This document shows, piece after piece, positions 11,040 to 23,280 of a stretch of 64,000 nucleotides of DNA. The stretch is from Gambelia wislizenii (taxonomy: Eukaryota > Chordata > Lepidosauria > Squamata > Crotaphytidae). The notes below the pieces were generated by a model. It was not told the DNA's origin and did no database searches. It worked only from the letters and a program-made list of their open reading frames with translations. The stretch is taken from NCBI GenBank assembly GCA_030847615.1, contig JAUMIR010000001.1, positions 158,259,001 to 158,323,000 of the forward strand, written 5' to 3'. How positions within the stretch are numbered: the first letter of the stretch is position 1; each line of letters starts with the position of its first letter. The position numbers and the translations under genes were made by a program.

Positions 11040-11597
11040 CGAAGCAGGGTTGCCTTGTCCTAACGGTGTTTGGCAAAATTGCAGGCATACGAGGCTACCT
11101 ACTTTTGCTGTCACAACGGGCATGCCTGCGATTAAGTATACTACCTGCTCTGCCCTTAAGAGATGTAAAATATCCATTGGAACTATCCCATGGGCTGCCT
11201 CCCTAAGCTTTGTTTAGAGAAACAATGGAAGATAGATGGTTGGGCTATGCTAGTCCAAGACTTATTAACCTCTAAAACTCTTTCAACAGGTATTTTTGTC
11301 TTTCCTGGAATTAAAAACAGGCTGAGGAACTGGATTTATAAGCTGGACTTGGCTTCAATTAAGTCTTCAAATTTTCCCCATCGGTATCACCTGTTGAAAT
11401 CAAATCATGTAAGAGCTCAATATTTACAAACACTTACCTTTGCCTCTTTGAGAACTGCATTTACAGAACTACATTTCCAAACTATGCCTACGGCAGTTAT
11501 CAATATTAAATATAAAAACAATCTGAGAAATTTAAGGCTCTGCATTTGTGGTGTGGGTGAGGAAGAGGATATTTTACACTATCTATTCTATTGTTAG
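11040..11597 (+). pseudogene. Probable LINE 3' ORF remnant
   Basis: A 135-codon open frame at 11190-11597 ends with LCICGVGEEEDILHYLFYC. A C-x-C...H...C motif of this kind terminates the reverse-transcriptase polyprotein of many vertebrate LINEs. Upstream text near 11110-11190 (ALPLRDV...) is in the same style. There is no catalytic core here. It may instead be an anonymous chance frame, but the cysteine/histidine pattern argues against that. Confidence 0.4.
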
Positions 11598-11638
11598 TTA
11601 TATCAAAACCCCAGGAAGAAATTCTTAGGACAGATTTT

Positions 11639-12687
11639 GGGGTTGTCTAAATAGTGAAAATACCCCTCATGGAATTCACTGGGAATCCTACCTGTCTAAA
11701 TGGGTTCCTGCACCAATCCACACTATTTGGAAGGAGGGTGGCCCCAAATGGCAAAAACAATGTGGTAAAAGCCTTCGCGGCTTTTCCCATGCGTTTTTAA
11801 AAACTGCGAGGGGGTGCACATTCCTGCTTGTTTGGACTATCAAATGACAGGAAATTCTAAGGGAAGCACAAAGCTGATTGGCCGGGCGAGAGTGGGGGCA
11901 GGGCTTGCCAGCAGGACAGGGCTTCCCAGCAGGGCAAGTGCCTGCTGCCACCTTGCTGGATTTTCACCTTAGAGATCACTCACTAAGGTGAAAAAATAGG
12001 ATGGTTATTTTTTTATTTACTCTCTTACAAAATCGAAAAATTACTCAATTGCTCCACCGCACCTTGGACAACTTTTAAAAAATGGTGGTGGTGAAGAAGT
12101 CGGGATTTTACAACCTTTGCATGCATGAGGCTGCATGGTAGTTAAATAGTTAAAAGTGCATGAAGGGACTGTTTATGACTAAACTTCCTTTTTGCTTGTT
12201 TATTACCCCTATGATCATCCTGTCACATACACAACCCCTTTGATCCTTCAGCTCATAGCTAACAGCATGAAGAATCTATATTTTGCTTCCTGCTTGCATA
12301 TCTCAAGATGATGAACCTGTGTATAATGACTATGCACAAGATATTCTGTAAGTAAACTACTTTTTATACTTTTAAAGAAGACTAAGCTTGTTTTATTATC
12401 TCAGCTAGATTCTGTGTATGGGAGGTATGGTAGGCTGGCTTAGCTATTGTTTCCAATATAAACCCTTCTGCTGAAGTGTGATTTTAGCTCTGCTAGTGAG
12501 ATTACCAATCTCAAATATTTTAAACTCCCAACAGAACTAACCAAGTAAATACTCGTGGCTGCCATCTGGAATGCCAAGCTTATGGGGGCTCACAAGGCCA
12601 GAAAAACCATTAAGACATGTCGCTGTTGCTGTGAGATGCCATTATTATGAGGTACTCTGTTGCTTTTTCCCTCACGTAGATGAGCCC
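11639..12687 (+). mobile_element. MITE family F3 with an internal insertion
   Basis: Begins GGGGTTGTCTAAATAG and ends with the complement of GGGCTCATCTACGTGAG; TTT duplicated on both flanks (11636-11638, 12688-12690). At 1,049 bp it is about 430 bp longer than the copy at 38402-39020. The extra sequence sits at about 12105-12534. Confidence 0.75.
12105..12534 (+). mobile_element. Unknown insertion in the F3 MITE, possibly a solo LTR
   Basis: F3 sequence stops near 'TTTACAACC' and resumes at 'AACCAAGTAAATACTC', giving AACC on both sides as a possible 4-bp duplication. The insert has a TTTTTATACTTTTAAAG stretch near 12360, like the putative LTR at 4980-6049. Terminal TG...CA is not clear, so the LTR reading is tentative. 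Confidence 0.3.
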
Positions 12688-12758
12688 TTTGGCTTCCTTA
12701 CACTGTGAGAGCTCCTATGTGAAACTATTTTGGCTACTGTCAGACTGTGAGCCTTGCA

Positions 12759-13372
12759 GGGCATCTATATGGTAAAAAAAAAATACGTATGGCGTTCGAA
12801 AGATCGATCATCCGTACACACGGCCGTTCGGATGCATATGTGTCATTCAGAAGGGGGGATAGCGAATCCCCCATAAACTGTGTGGATTTGGCGTTTGGGA
12901 GGATTAGTGGATCTCAAGCTAAAATCCATATAGCTGTTCGAATGGTTGATAGTCTGTACCCCCCCGTTCACACACACATGAACAGGCAGTGTAATCTGAT
13001 TGGCTGGCTGAGTGCAGGGGGTGGGGCTAACAAAGAGGGGAATTGGGATTGGCCGCCATGTTGGATTCCTGGCTAAGCGAGAATCCGGTAAGTCCGTGAA
13101 TTTTACATTTATTCCCTTTTATTTTATTTTGTAAATATGGAAAACTGAATGTCTGCATAACAGGCACTTTTAAAACTAATTTTAAAAAAGCAACGGGAGA
13201 TTTAAAACCACCGCTTGGATCGCTTGCTACAGCCAGCTGGGCAAGGGGGGTCATACGGAGTTTAGGGGGGGGTGTAAAAATTGTGTAGTCAGATCGTATG
13301 TATTCGAACGACTGCCTATTCGTATTTTTTACCCCCCACAATGATTTTTTTTTAAAGTCGTATAGACGGGGC
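12759..13372 (+). mobile_element. MITE family F5
   Basis: Starts GGGCATCTATATGG and ends with the complement of GCCCCGTCTATACGAC. Near each end lies an inverted TTCGAA-centred block ('GCGTTCGAAAGATCG' and 'TATGTATTCGAACGACT'). A second, altered copy is at 28696-29436. No coding capacity seen; a CpG-rich composition compared with surroundings. Confidence 0.65.
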
Positions 13373-13589
13373 CACGTAACAGCCTTATTTGCTAAAGCTG
13401 CTAGAAGTATTTGTGTTAGTTATTTGAAAGATATTGCTATAGGCTGTGCAGGGGATTAATTAATCTGATCTTTTTCTATACAGTAGATCAGCCTTTCTCA
13501 ACCTTTTTAGCCTGGTGGAACTCTGGAAACAATTTTCAGGTCTCAGGGAACCCCTGCCTAAGAATTATTATATCTACAGCTCAAAAAAA

Positions 13590-14125
13590 GTTTATTAGTT
13601 TCCGGGCCCAGTACAAGGTGTTGGTTATCACCTTTAAAGCCCTAAATGGCTTGTGCCCAACCTATCTTTGGGACCGCCTCCTTCCATATAATCCTCCCCA
13701 TGAACTCAGGTCCTCTGGAAGGAATTTGTTACAACCTTTATAACTAGGGTTTTTTCGACCTCCCGGAGGGCCTTTTCAGCTATTGCTCCCAGATTATGGA
13801 ACAGCCTGCCAGATGAGATCCGTCATATCACCACCCTAAATAGTTTTAAAAAAGCTCTTAAGTCAGATCTCTTCCAGCAGGCCTTTCCTGAATAGATACG
13901 GCCATTAAAAAAAAGGAAATCTAGCTTGTCCTGATCTCGCCATGCCCATTTTCCATTGCCCATTTTTATTCTTTATTTTTTTTAATTTATTTTTTGTATT
14001 TTAAAAGTATGTTTTAATTCCTAAATTATTTAATTGTATTTTAAGGGGGGTGGGTGGGATTGAGGGTTTGGATGTATATTTTAATTGTTGTAAGCCGCCC
14101 TGATTGCATTTCGTAGAGGGGCAAG

Positions 14126-14165
<40 letters not shown>
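13590..14165 (+). pseudogene. L2-like LINE 3' end nested in hAT
   Basis: Plus-strand translation gives YKVLVITFKALNGLCPTYL and, after a shift, APQLWNSLPDEIR with SFKKALKSDLFQQAF, the C-terminal signature of L2/CR1-group polyproteins. It is followed by a short 3' UTR and an (AAT)n tail at about 14129-14165. Only the last part of the element is present, as expected of 5' truncation. No enzymatic domain remains. Confidence 0.7.
14129..14165. repeat. (AAT)n tract
   Basis: Perfect ATA/AAT repeats ending the L2 fragment; probably its 3' tail. Confidence 0.9.
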
Positions 14166-14166
<1 letters not shown>

Positions 14167-14256
14167 TTTAATCTCAATATCTTGCGGAACCCCTAGCAAC
14201 CTCTTATGGAACCCTAGGGTTCCATGGGACCCTGGTTGAGAAACCCTGCAGTAGAT

Positions 14257-15275
14257 GTTCATGTACATTGCATTCCTTTATTGTATTTTTTTTCCTTTTA
14301 AATTGGATTTTATTGGATTTGTAATGGCTTTTAGTCAAATACAATAAATGGCTGACTGACTAAGTAGCTGATACACGATTCTGACCAATATTCTTTGCAA
14401 CTCATTACTTCCCAGCCCTGAGTCTGCCTCAGTCTAAAGCTGATGGACATTTTTCTTCTCTGGTTAATTAGAATGTAATGGTAGGTTATTTATGTTACTT
14501 TTGTGCATCCCCCCCTTAACTTTATATTTGGATTGCACAGAAGCTGTCTTGAGTTCTGAGACCTAGTCATTCAAGTAAAATATCTCCATGACCTTTTTTT
14601 AAAGAAGACCAGGTTCAGGAAAATATTGAAAAGATTTTCTTGTATAAAGTATGTATTTGTGCCTCCATACCATAGTCAATTGAAAAGATTATTTACCTAT
14701 AATTAAATTAACAATTCTATTCACAGAAGGAATAAACGCAATGCAACAGAGCAGTATTAAACCAACCTTGACCAAACAGAATCTTCCCAAATAAGAAAGG
14801 CAATCAACACTGGTTACAAAGCTTTCCCAGCCATTTTTGGGGTGTGGGTCAGAGATGTAAAGTATGTTGTTTTTGTATCAGCACTCTGAAACATTTATCT
14901 GTAATGAAAAAAAAACATTCTTATTTGTTCACCGTTAAGGGAAACATGCCACTGTTTAGTGACTTGGGGCTGACCGGTTTCCTTAAGCTTTTTTTTAAAA
15001 ACTCACACCACCTCTCAAATTGAGGCTGTGAGCCTAAATAAATATATTGACTAAGGAATATGTTCTACTGACACCACTGTGACATTTATTTACTTCTCTC
15101 AGACATTCAGTGTGGCTTACAATCTTATCAAGATATTAAGAGCAACAAAATAGAAAACAATCAATATTAGGAGAGAGAAGAGGCAAGCAGATAAAATATT
15201 TCAGTTAAGAAATGAGGATGATGACAATTAACGACAGCCTTCTGTCAAAGAAATGTCTTTGGACAAGGACAGAAA
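14257..15275. other. No gene recognised
   Basis: AT-rich non-coding sequence with no clear repeat boundaries. Confidence 0.45.
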
Positions 15276-15282
15276 GCCAACA

Positions 15283-15487
15283 GGCCTAAATACCCTGAAG
15301 GTACTAGATCCCATCTGATTGTGGAAGATAAGTAGGCTCAGCCCTGGTTAGTACATGGCTGGGACACTACTAATGAATACCAGGTGCTGTCAGTTATATT
15401 TCAGAGGAAGAACAGGCAAAATCACCTCTGAAGAGTCCTTGCCTAAGAAAACCCTGTGAAATTCATAGGTTCACTGTAAGTTGACAT

Positions 15488-15488
<1 letters not shown>
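15283..15488 (+). repeat. 5S rRNA-derived SINE (5S-Sauria type)
   Basis: The head resembles the internal promoter part of 5S rRNA ('CAGCCCTGGTTAGTACATGG'), and the tail reads 'GCCTAAGAAAACCCTGTGAAATTC', the L2-like 3' end of this SINE class. It would be transcribed by RNA polymerase III and mobilised by an L2-type LINE. Diverged; followed by a GA tract at 15492-15521. Confidence 0.75.

Positions 15489-15491
<3 letters not shown>

Positions 15492-15521
<30 letters not shown>
15492..15521. repeat. (GA)n microsatellite
   Basis: About fifteen GA units at the 3' end of the SINE. Confidence 0.95.
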
Positions 15522-15525
<4 letters not shown>

Positions 15526-15649
15526 TATGGTGGCAGTGGTGACTTGCATTTTTATTTTCATGAGTCACCAGCACCACATGGTTTTTTTTAAAGGCAATCA
15601 AGGGTGCAAAAGTGTGATGGTTCATATTCCAACTAAATAAATTTTAAAA

Positions 15650-15963
15650 AGAAAAAAAAAGATTGTTTTGTTGCATAATCACTCCCTCACTAAAGTGAAA
15701 ATCCAAGATGGCAGTTCCAGGACACTTGCCTTCTAAGCAAGCCCTGTCCCCTTGCTCCTATCTGGCCAATCAGCTTTTTACTTCCACTTTTCTGGGGCTT
15801 GTGAATAAATGTGATTGCCTGTCCTAATTATCGCTTATGCACATTCTCCAGAGTTTTTTTTTTTAAATGAGGAAAACCCCAAGTGCTGTTCCCTCGGGGT
15901 TTATGGTGGAGTTGGATTCTAAGTGAATTCTAAGACGATTATTTTCATTGTTTAAACAGGCCC
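15650..15963 (-). mobile_element. MITE family F3, 5' half
   Basis: Reverse-oriented F3 sequence ('CACTAAAGTGAAAATCCAAG', 'CTGGCCAATCAGCTTTTTAC') ending at the complement of GGGCCTGTTTAAAC, followed by TAA. The 3' half of the family is missing. Confidence 0.6.
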
Positions 15964-16126
15964 TAAGTAACCTCTTTTGGCTTGACCCCACCCCAAACCT
16001 GACGGAAAGGTAAGTCACCTGCCCCCCGAGCACTCAAAGAATGGATTTTCTTCTCCCCATGCAGCTGATGCCTGGTAAAGTAGATTTGGGTGGGGGAAGT
16101 TACAATAGTGTCAGAATCATGACTAA

Positions 16127-16346
16127 AGGCTCATCTACCTGAGCCAGGACAAGCTGGCTCCCCTCTGGCATATCCTGACGGTGGATCAGGCCTGTTGTTC
16201 CCCTATTTCTGCCTCCAAGTAGGATGGAGTCCAGTTGGGCATGCGGGCCCATCACTGCAGCTGCCACCTTTCATTTGTTTTCTATAGCTATTAGTTGTGT
16301 TGCTCCTTAATCACACACTCTTTCTATCACAAGCAAGATGGGGCAG
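16127..16346 (+). mobile_element. Putative MITE family F6, second copy
   Basis: Starts AGGCTCATCTACCTGAGCC and parallels the first 150 bases of the element at 6421. A Sauria SINE interrupts it on the right. Confidence 0.35.
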
Positions 16347-16640
16347 CCATTTATATTTTTTATTTTATTTAGTTATTTATACCCCACTCTTTAGCCACAA
16401 GGTTATCAGAGCGGCTTACAAATTGTTTTAAGCAATAGCTATTTACACATCTACACTGCATTAAACAGTTTCCAATGTGTGTTAGCTAATTTCCCCCACA
16501 AGCTGGGTACTCAATTTACTGACCTACGAAAGGATGGAAGGCTGAGTGAACCTTGGAGCCCGCTGGAATTGAACTTGCAATGTGGTGGCTTGCAGTACTG
16601 GCATTTAACCTCTGCACGGCCAGGGTAGTGCACCAGCCAT
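16347..16640 (-). repeat. Sauria-type SINE
   Basis: Read on the minus strand it has the tRNA-like head with the 'GCAGTGGTTAAATG'-type A-box (diverged here) and 'GTTCAATTCC' B-box, then 'GAGTACCCAGCTTGTGGGGG' and a 3' end with TATAAATAA. Such elements are pol III transcribed and depend on LINE enzymes. Characteristic of squamates. Confidence 0.8.
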
Positions 16641-17469
16641 GTCTAGCCATCCTTTAAATTCCCACAGTGTCACTAGAATTGTCAGTGGCATTGCAGGAAA
16701 GCTACTTCAAGTACCTAGCTAGACATATATATTTTTTTTAAAGAGGGTGCTCAGAGCAGGTATTAGCAATGGGTCCTGGGCAGTGGCTTCCCACATTAGG
16801 CCTTGACTGTAGAGAGACCACAAATTCCACAAATTTCCCTCCTGTGCCAGAAGAAGTTTCTGCTCCAGGCCCCTTGAAATGTCACAGCTCAGTAAATCAT
16901 CTTTCTAATCTGCTTTCTCTGTACTCCAGACTCCAAAGTCTTGTCTGTGAGCCTTGGTGAGCTGACTTTAATCTTTTGTAATACCAAATAAAGCAAAAGT
17001 GGGGGGGGGGGGAAGGAAAGGAGGAGGGGAGGGAGGAAAAGTAATCCAGTAACACCTTTAAGATTCTAGTTTATTTTTCACATACCTGTAATTTTTTGTG
17101 GATTTCCATCCATTTCCTCAGAGGCACTGATGGAATTCATATATAGAAAGATACAAATGCTCATCCTGGCTAAAAACCTTCAAAGGTTATGTAAGGTGAT
17201 ACAGGTCTGTCAAGCTGATAGCAATCTTGAAGTGGGAAAGCAATAGATCTGCTTATCCAGAGTCTGTTCCCTGGACGTCAATAATTTTGCCAGGGGAATT
17301 CCAGTGTAACAGGTGTAGTTGTAAGGACATACTTAAAAATATATGTAGCCTACCAAGAAATCATTATCTCTGTTCATGCCTCTGCAGATGGACTGGAATT
17401 TGTGAATTTATCCTAATTCAGGTGTTTATTTTTCCAATCCTTTCTTGACATTTCTTTGTTCTAGAATCA

Positions 17470-17570
17470 AATAATCATGGAGTTGGAAGAGATCACAAGG
17501 GCCATCCAGTCCAACCCCTTGTCATTCAGGAATACACAATCAAATAATTTCCGACAGATGACCATACTTG
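17470..17570 (-). mobile_element. CR1 LINE 3' end fragment
   Basis: 'GGGCCATCCAGTCCAACCCC' following a degenerate TCTAGAATCAAATAATCATGG is the reverse-oriented CR1 3' UTR with its octamer tail. About 100 bp; the rest is missing. Confidence 0.75.
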
Positions 17571-19270
17571 AAGTTCACTGCTTGTATATCCAGAAAGATT
17601 AAAATGCATTGGCCTGTCTCACACTGCATACATACACAAATATTGGTAGCTCAGCTGTTTTGTTTTGTTTTTGCCTATTAGACTTTTTCCTTTGGTTAGG
17701 GAAAATGCTCTTGGGAAGAGGCAAACAGAAATATTTTCTTAGTTTTCTAAACCTTGAATTGGTAAACCATAAGCTGCACAAAAATTGTAATTGTTGTTCC
17801 TTCAAATGAAAAGCAGCTATTAACATTACAGAATTATAAAATATGAGGTGCCAATACTTTTAATTGATGTAAAGGGAGTGTTTACAATGTATGTGTTTGG
17901 TGTGTAAACATCCAAAAATCCATGCTTACTGGAAAAAAAAATCCAGACTATAAACTGTAATGGAGGAAGCTAAAATAAGATCCGCTGCCATTTGTTTTGA
18001 GTTTTGGGGACAGAATATCTTGAAGATTTACATTTTGTTAATAGTAAACCTTATTGTTGCGACCAAAATAACTCTTTTCCAATAATAGTAATAAAAAGTA
18101 CCTATTAAAGGTTCTGAAAAACACAGATGTGGTCAGGCAGACAGATGGTTTCTGGAGGAAATGAATGGATAGGTGAGACTGACTTCCTTTCTAAGTGATA
18201 TTCTTTTATTGAGTATTTGAATAAACAATTGGAATTCTGATTTATGTGGTTTGTATTTTCACCCTTTAAATTAAAAAAGCAAGACAAATCTGCTTATAAG
18301 CCAAAGAGGAGGAGTTTGTTGAGCAATTCTAACTGCCTGGTGTATATACAAAATGAGGTACAACTCACAGTACAATTCCATCTCAATAAAAATATTTAAC
18401 ATCATCTCCTAAATACTCACTTTGAACCCTTGTCACCCCTAAAAAAAAAGTATTAATCTTCTTTTAAACTGTATTAGACTTTCTTTGTTCTCAACATCTC
18501 ATCAAGAGCGATTCTGTATCTCTGTGTTTTAAAACCTACTCACCCTTTGCAGGGATTCTTGGGGATTCCTGTCTTTTCAAGTTGAGCTATTTTCTGAATG
18601 TATATGATTCACATGCATTGTTAAAAAGATCAAGGGAAATGAGCATTCTAGAAACTAGCTCTATAGTCTAACAGTTTTCTTGTTTGCCAACGACAAATTC
18701 TTTGCATTATACATTCTGTAGTTAAATCCCCCCCAATACTGGTGAAATGAATAATATTTACAGATTTTATAATGTGGGAAAATATAATTATGGGAATCAT
18801 TTAATGAACTTCATACGGAACAATCTTTTATTGTTTATCTTCCCATATAGGCAAGCAGCAAAACATCACTGTAGTCCAAACAAGCATTAATATCTGTATT
18901 TCCTAATGCAAAAATATTTCTGATGATCCACAATGGCTTGACTGTGATATAAATAAACCTGTGTTACCATATTATCAGGACCAGACCAAGATATTTTTCT
19001 GCCTGAGGCAGAGCAACAACCCTCTGCCCTTACTGATGGAAGAAAGTTGTAGTTGTAGTGCAACATATCTGAATTCTGGTGAGTGTCATATTTGGGACAG
19101 CTGTTTTGCAGTTACATGAAGGGAAGAGGGTTGTTATGATAGGTAACTTTCAGTGTTAATGAATCTTCAATTTTCTGGCAAAGAAGTAAGACAGCTGAAT
19201 GGTTCAGATGCTCCCAAAATGAAGATACACAAATAATATGATAGTATACAAATTTTGAGTGTACAGGAAT
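17571..19270. other. No gene recognised
   Basis: AT-rich 1.7 kb between a CR1 scrap and the LINE-A copy. No exon, RNA gene or transposon end could be supported. Confidence 0.45.
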
Positions 19271-19282
19271 ATGTTTATATCT

Positions 19283-22200
19283 CTCTCTGGCTTTTCTTCG
19301 CAAACAAAGATTCAGGAAGGACTCATCCCGCACTTTCTGCAAGCATGCTGATGACTAAAAAGGCCAATCCGAGATAAACAAGTCCAGTTGCAGAAAGCAC
19401 AGCAGAAGGTTTCCTTGGGTGATGTTTCCGGGTTGTGATTCTTTCTGCGTTGTCGTTTCTTTTCAAGACTTGTTCGGTGTGAGTTCTCAAATAAGGCTGC
19501 AGCATTGTGGATAGTGCGTCTCCATGCCTCCCGATGTGAGGCCAGGGTGGACCATTGTTGGTGATCAATTTGGCCGAGCCTGAGATATTGTTTCAGGGAG
19601 TCCTTGTATCATTTTTTTGGAGCGCACCTCTTACGCTGACCTGTGGCGAGTTCACCGTAGAGTACTATTTTTGGGAGTCCTCCATCCTAGAAACGTGCCC
19701 TGCCCAACACAGCTGTGTTCTCAATATCATGGCCTCAATGCTGGTGATCCATGCTTGCTCAACGACAGCAACATTCGTCACATAGTCAGTCCAGTGTATG
19801 TTTAGGATTGTGCGTAGACAGCGCTGATGAAAGTGTTCAAGGAGTCGTAGGTGGTGGCGATAGGTGACCCATGTTTCAGATCCATAAAGGAGAATAGACA
19901 GTACAATGGCTCTATACACACTGATTTTTGTGCTTCGCCTCAGGTGTTTATTACTCCAGACTCTTTTGTAAAGTTTTCCAAATGCGCTATATGCCTTTGC
20001 TAATCTGTGATCGATCTCTTTGTCAACCTTGGCATCTGAGGAGATGATGCTTCCCAGGTAGGTGAACTGCTGAACGGACTTGAGCACAGGTTTGCCAACA
20101 GCAATGTGGGGATGGTGGTGTTCGTCCTGTGGTGCAGGATGGTAAAGAACTTCTGTTTTCCTCAGGTTGACTTCCAGCCCAAACAGCTCTGCAGCTGTTG
20201 CAAAGCAGGATGTTAGGCGCTGCAGAGCTGCTTCTGTGTGGGCAACAAGGGCAGCATCATCAGCGAAGAGCAGCTCACGGACTAGATAGTTTAGAGTCTT
20301 AGTGTGAGCCCTCAGACGGCTTAAGTTAAAAAAGCTACCATCAGTACGGTAATGTATATAAATGCTGTCATCTTCTTCAAGCTCTGCCATAGCCCTTTGG
20401 AGCATCATGCTGAAGAAGATTGTAAATAAAGTTGGTGCATGAACACAACCTTGCTTCACTCCATTTGTTATTAGAAAAGACTCTGAAAGAGCATCGCCAT
20501 ATCTGACTTGACTGCGCTGCCCCTGGTGTAGCAAGATAATCATTTTAAGGAATTTGGGGGGACATCCTAGTCTTTCCAGGATCCGCCACAGACCTTTTCT
20601 ACTCACAGTGCCAAAGGCATTGGTGAGGTCGACAAATGTTACATAGAGACCCTTGTTCTGCTCTCTACATTTTTCTTGCAGTTGTCTATGGGCAAATACC
20701 ATATTTGTAGTAGTCCTGTTGGCTCTGAACCCACATTGGGTTTCAGGGAGAAGTTCTTCTGCAATAGCAGGAACTAATCTGTTCAGGAGTATCCTTGCAA
20801 GGATTTTTCCAGCAATAGAGAGCAGTGTTATGCCTCAATAGTTTGAGCAGTCAAATTTTGCTCCTTTTTTCTTGTACATGGTGATGATGACTGCATCTCG
20901 GAGATCTGATGGCAGTTCCCCTTTTTCCAAGCAATTCACAAGGAGTTCGTGGAATTTATTGTGGAGTACATGACCTCTGTGTTTCCAAACTTCAGGTGGG
21001 ATTCCATCAGTCCCAGCTACCTTGCCGTTTTTCATCTGCTGTATGGCCTTAAGGGTCTCTTCCAAAGTGGGAGCTATGTCCAATTCATTTTTCATCGGTT
21101 TTTGTATCATATGTTGGATAGCTGAGCCTTGGACTACTCGGTTGGCACTAAAGAGACTTTGAAAATGTTCAGCCCATTGATTCAGGATGGAGACTTTATC
21201 AGTAATTAATGTTTGAACATCTGTACTGTATACGGAGCTTTGGATCTGATAAGTAGGTCCAAACACTGCTTTAAGAGCTTCATAAAATCCTCTAAGATCA
21301 CCCAGATCTGCACAGCATTGTGTCTTTTCTGCTATATTGATCCACCACTTGTTCTGTATGTCTCGGAGTATTTGTTGAAGTTTACTACATGTGAGGCGGA
21401 AAGCTGCTTTTCTTACATGGCAAGTTGGCTGGGCGAGGTATGCCTGGTGAGCAGTTCTCTTCTTTGCCAACAGCTCCTGGATCTCTTGGTTGTTTTCATC
21501 AAACCATTCTTGATTTTTCTTGTGGGAGAACCCGAGGGATTCTTCCGCAGACTGGAGGATACTGTTTTTGATATGTTGCCAAAGCACTGTGGGAGAAGGA
21601 TCTGTAGGATGGTCTTCAAATTTTGTTTGCAGATTTGCCTGGAAGTTGTCTCTCATGGTAGCTTGTTGAAGATTGTTGACTTGGAGTCTCTTCTTTAAGA
21701 TGCCACCCCTCTTAGGTTTGAACTTAAGATGAAGATTTAGTTTACATCTGACGAGTCGATGATCTGTTTGGCATTCTGCACTGGGCATCACTTGGGTATG
21801 ACGGACATCGCAAATGTTTCTCTGGCAGACTAGAACATAGTCAATGAGGTGCCAATGTTTGGATCGAGGATGCATCCAGGTTGTCTTCAAGCTATCTTTC
21901 TGCTTTAAGATTGTGTTTGTAATAGTCAGCTGTTGTTCTGCACAGAACTCTAGCAGAAGGCGTCCGTTATCATTGCAATTTCCAACACCATGCTTGCCTA
22001 AGACACCTTTCCAGGCTTCGTAGTTCTTTCTGACTCTGGCATTGAAGTCACCAAGGATAATAATTTTATCTTCTACGGGGACTTTTTTGTATGAGTTGAC
22101 ATAGGTCTGTGTAAAATTTGACTTTCTCTACAGGGTCGGCTTGCATAGTTGGGGCATATACCACTAAAAAGAACAACATGTGGGAGGCGTAAGGAAATAA

Positions 22201-23248
22201 TGCGATCTGAGTGTCCTGTTGGCAAGGTTTCGAGTTTGGAGGCAATGGAATTTTTAATCATAAAGTCTACTCCTGAAAGATGTTTTTCGGTTTGGGGTTT
22301 GCCAGACCAGTAAAGTGTGTAGCCAGCACCGTGTTCTTTAAGGCTGCCTTCCTCATGTAGATGAACTTCACTAAGAGCAGCGATGTCAATATTAAGTCGT
22401 GATAGTTCATGGGCTATTGGGGCAGAACGACGCTCAGGCCATCCACTATCTGCAGAGTCTCGCATGGTTCTGATGTTCCAGCATGCAAGCATCAGTTTAT
22501 TTACACCTTTGGAGGCTGGTGTGTGCCTTTGTTTCTTTGCCTTGGTTTGACCGCATCAGAAGATTCCTGTTGGCCATGGCTAGCCAACCAGGTAGATGGG
22601 GATGAGCTTTCGTTAGGCCATCTTTTCTAGGCCCCTCTCCATACGGAGCAAGCAGTGCTCTCCTTAAAAAAGGCTGCTTGGTCATTCAGGATGCTGCTGA
22701 ACAAGACTGTCATCTCCCAGGTCAGCCTCGAGCAACCAAAGTCCTGGACCGCCTGCATGCAAGGTTGAGTCTGCAGCTTCCAGTGCATCTTTACACCTGC
22801 CATTTCGTCCCTCGCCTATCACTACAGGGCTTTTTTGGAATTGGATTTGTCCTTTGAGCCTGTGCAATAGATTTTTCTGGTGGAGTGCAGCGTGCACAGA
22901 ACTGGCCTCACCCTTTAAACCAAAGGTTCATCTGCTGTGGCCTTGCAAGCATGGTCCTCAGGTGCTAGGTTTGATTAGAGTTTCCTTCTCTTAGATGGTT
23001 GACCTTACAGGGCTGGACAAGCACCATCTGCCCAGGTTTGGGATTAGAGTTTTCCTTCTCCTAGGATGGTTACCATAAGGCTAGAGAGCCCATCCTGCCC
23101 TTTGACGCTCTTTGTCAGACCCTTCGGTTTTGACCTGTCTGGCATGGGAGACCCTACCGGTGGCTATTATGCCACCGCCAGCATAGCTCAAAAAATCATT
23201 AGGGTACGCAAGCCTCTCTCCCATGACAAGGGGGTGTCAATGGAGAGG
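19283..23248 (-). mobile_element. LINE-A, full-length but frame-broken copy
   Basis: Aligned end to end with the copy at 45518-49511: same 3' end (GCCAGAGAG on the minus strand), same 5' UTR ending at CTCTCCATTGAC. Target duplication ATGTTTATATCT / ATGTATATATCT (19271-19282, 23249-23260; 11 of 12). The polyprotein survives as three large open pieces: 22073-22492 (endonuclease start), 20835-21890 (endonuclease end to reverse transcriptase fingers) and 19665-20702 (palm and thumb, LLFADDAALVAHTE). Several stops and shifts separate them and the zinc-finger tail, so it is inactive. The retained 5' UTR of about 0.75 kb is unusual, because most LINE copies are 5' truncated. Confidence 0.9.
19665..22492 (-). 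pseudogene. LINE-A endonuclease/reverse transcriptase, broken frames
   Basis: Apurinic-type endonuclease start (RLNIDIAALSEVHLHEEG), reverse transcriptase fingers and palm (YVTFVDLTNAFGTVS; the first catalytic Asp normally in TKAFD reads TNAFG-context, VDLTNAF; then GVKQGCV and FADDA). The protein would nick DNA and copy its own RNA at the nick. Compared with the copy at 45555-48803 it has in-frame stops near 20703-20834 and 21891-22072, and the frame is lost before the C-terminal zinc motif. Sequence identity to the intact copy is visibly high throughout. Confidence 0.85.
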
Positions 23249-23250
23249 AT

Positions 23251-23280
23251 GTATATATCTATATATATAGATAGATATAA
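23251..23280. repeat. AT-rich dinucleotide stretch at LINE-A 5' flank
   Basis: 'GTATATATCTATATATATAG' overlaps the right target duplication of the LINE-A copy. Confidence 0.6.

Larger units (their letters stand above)
13489..14248. mobile_element. hAT-like non-autonomous transposon containing an L2 3' end
   Basis: The 8-bp direct repeat CAGTAGAT flanks the element (13481-13488, 14249-14256), diagnostic of hAT. Terminal inverted repeats are CAGCCTTTCTCAACC and the complement of CAGGGTTTCTCAACC. A shorter relative lies at 61706-61895. The middle is replaced by an L2 LINE fragment. Confidence 0.85.

Noticed and set aside
12105..12534. Firm LTR call
   Set aside because: TG...CA ends are not clear and the possible AACC duplication is only 4 bp; listed as an unknown insertion.
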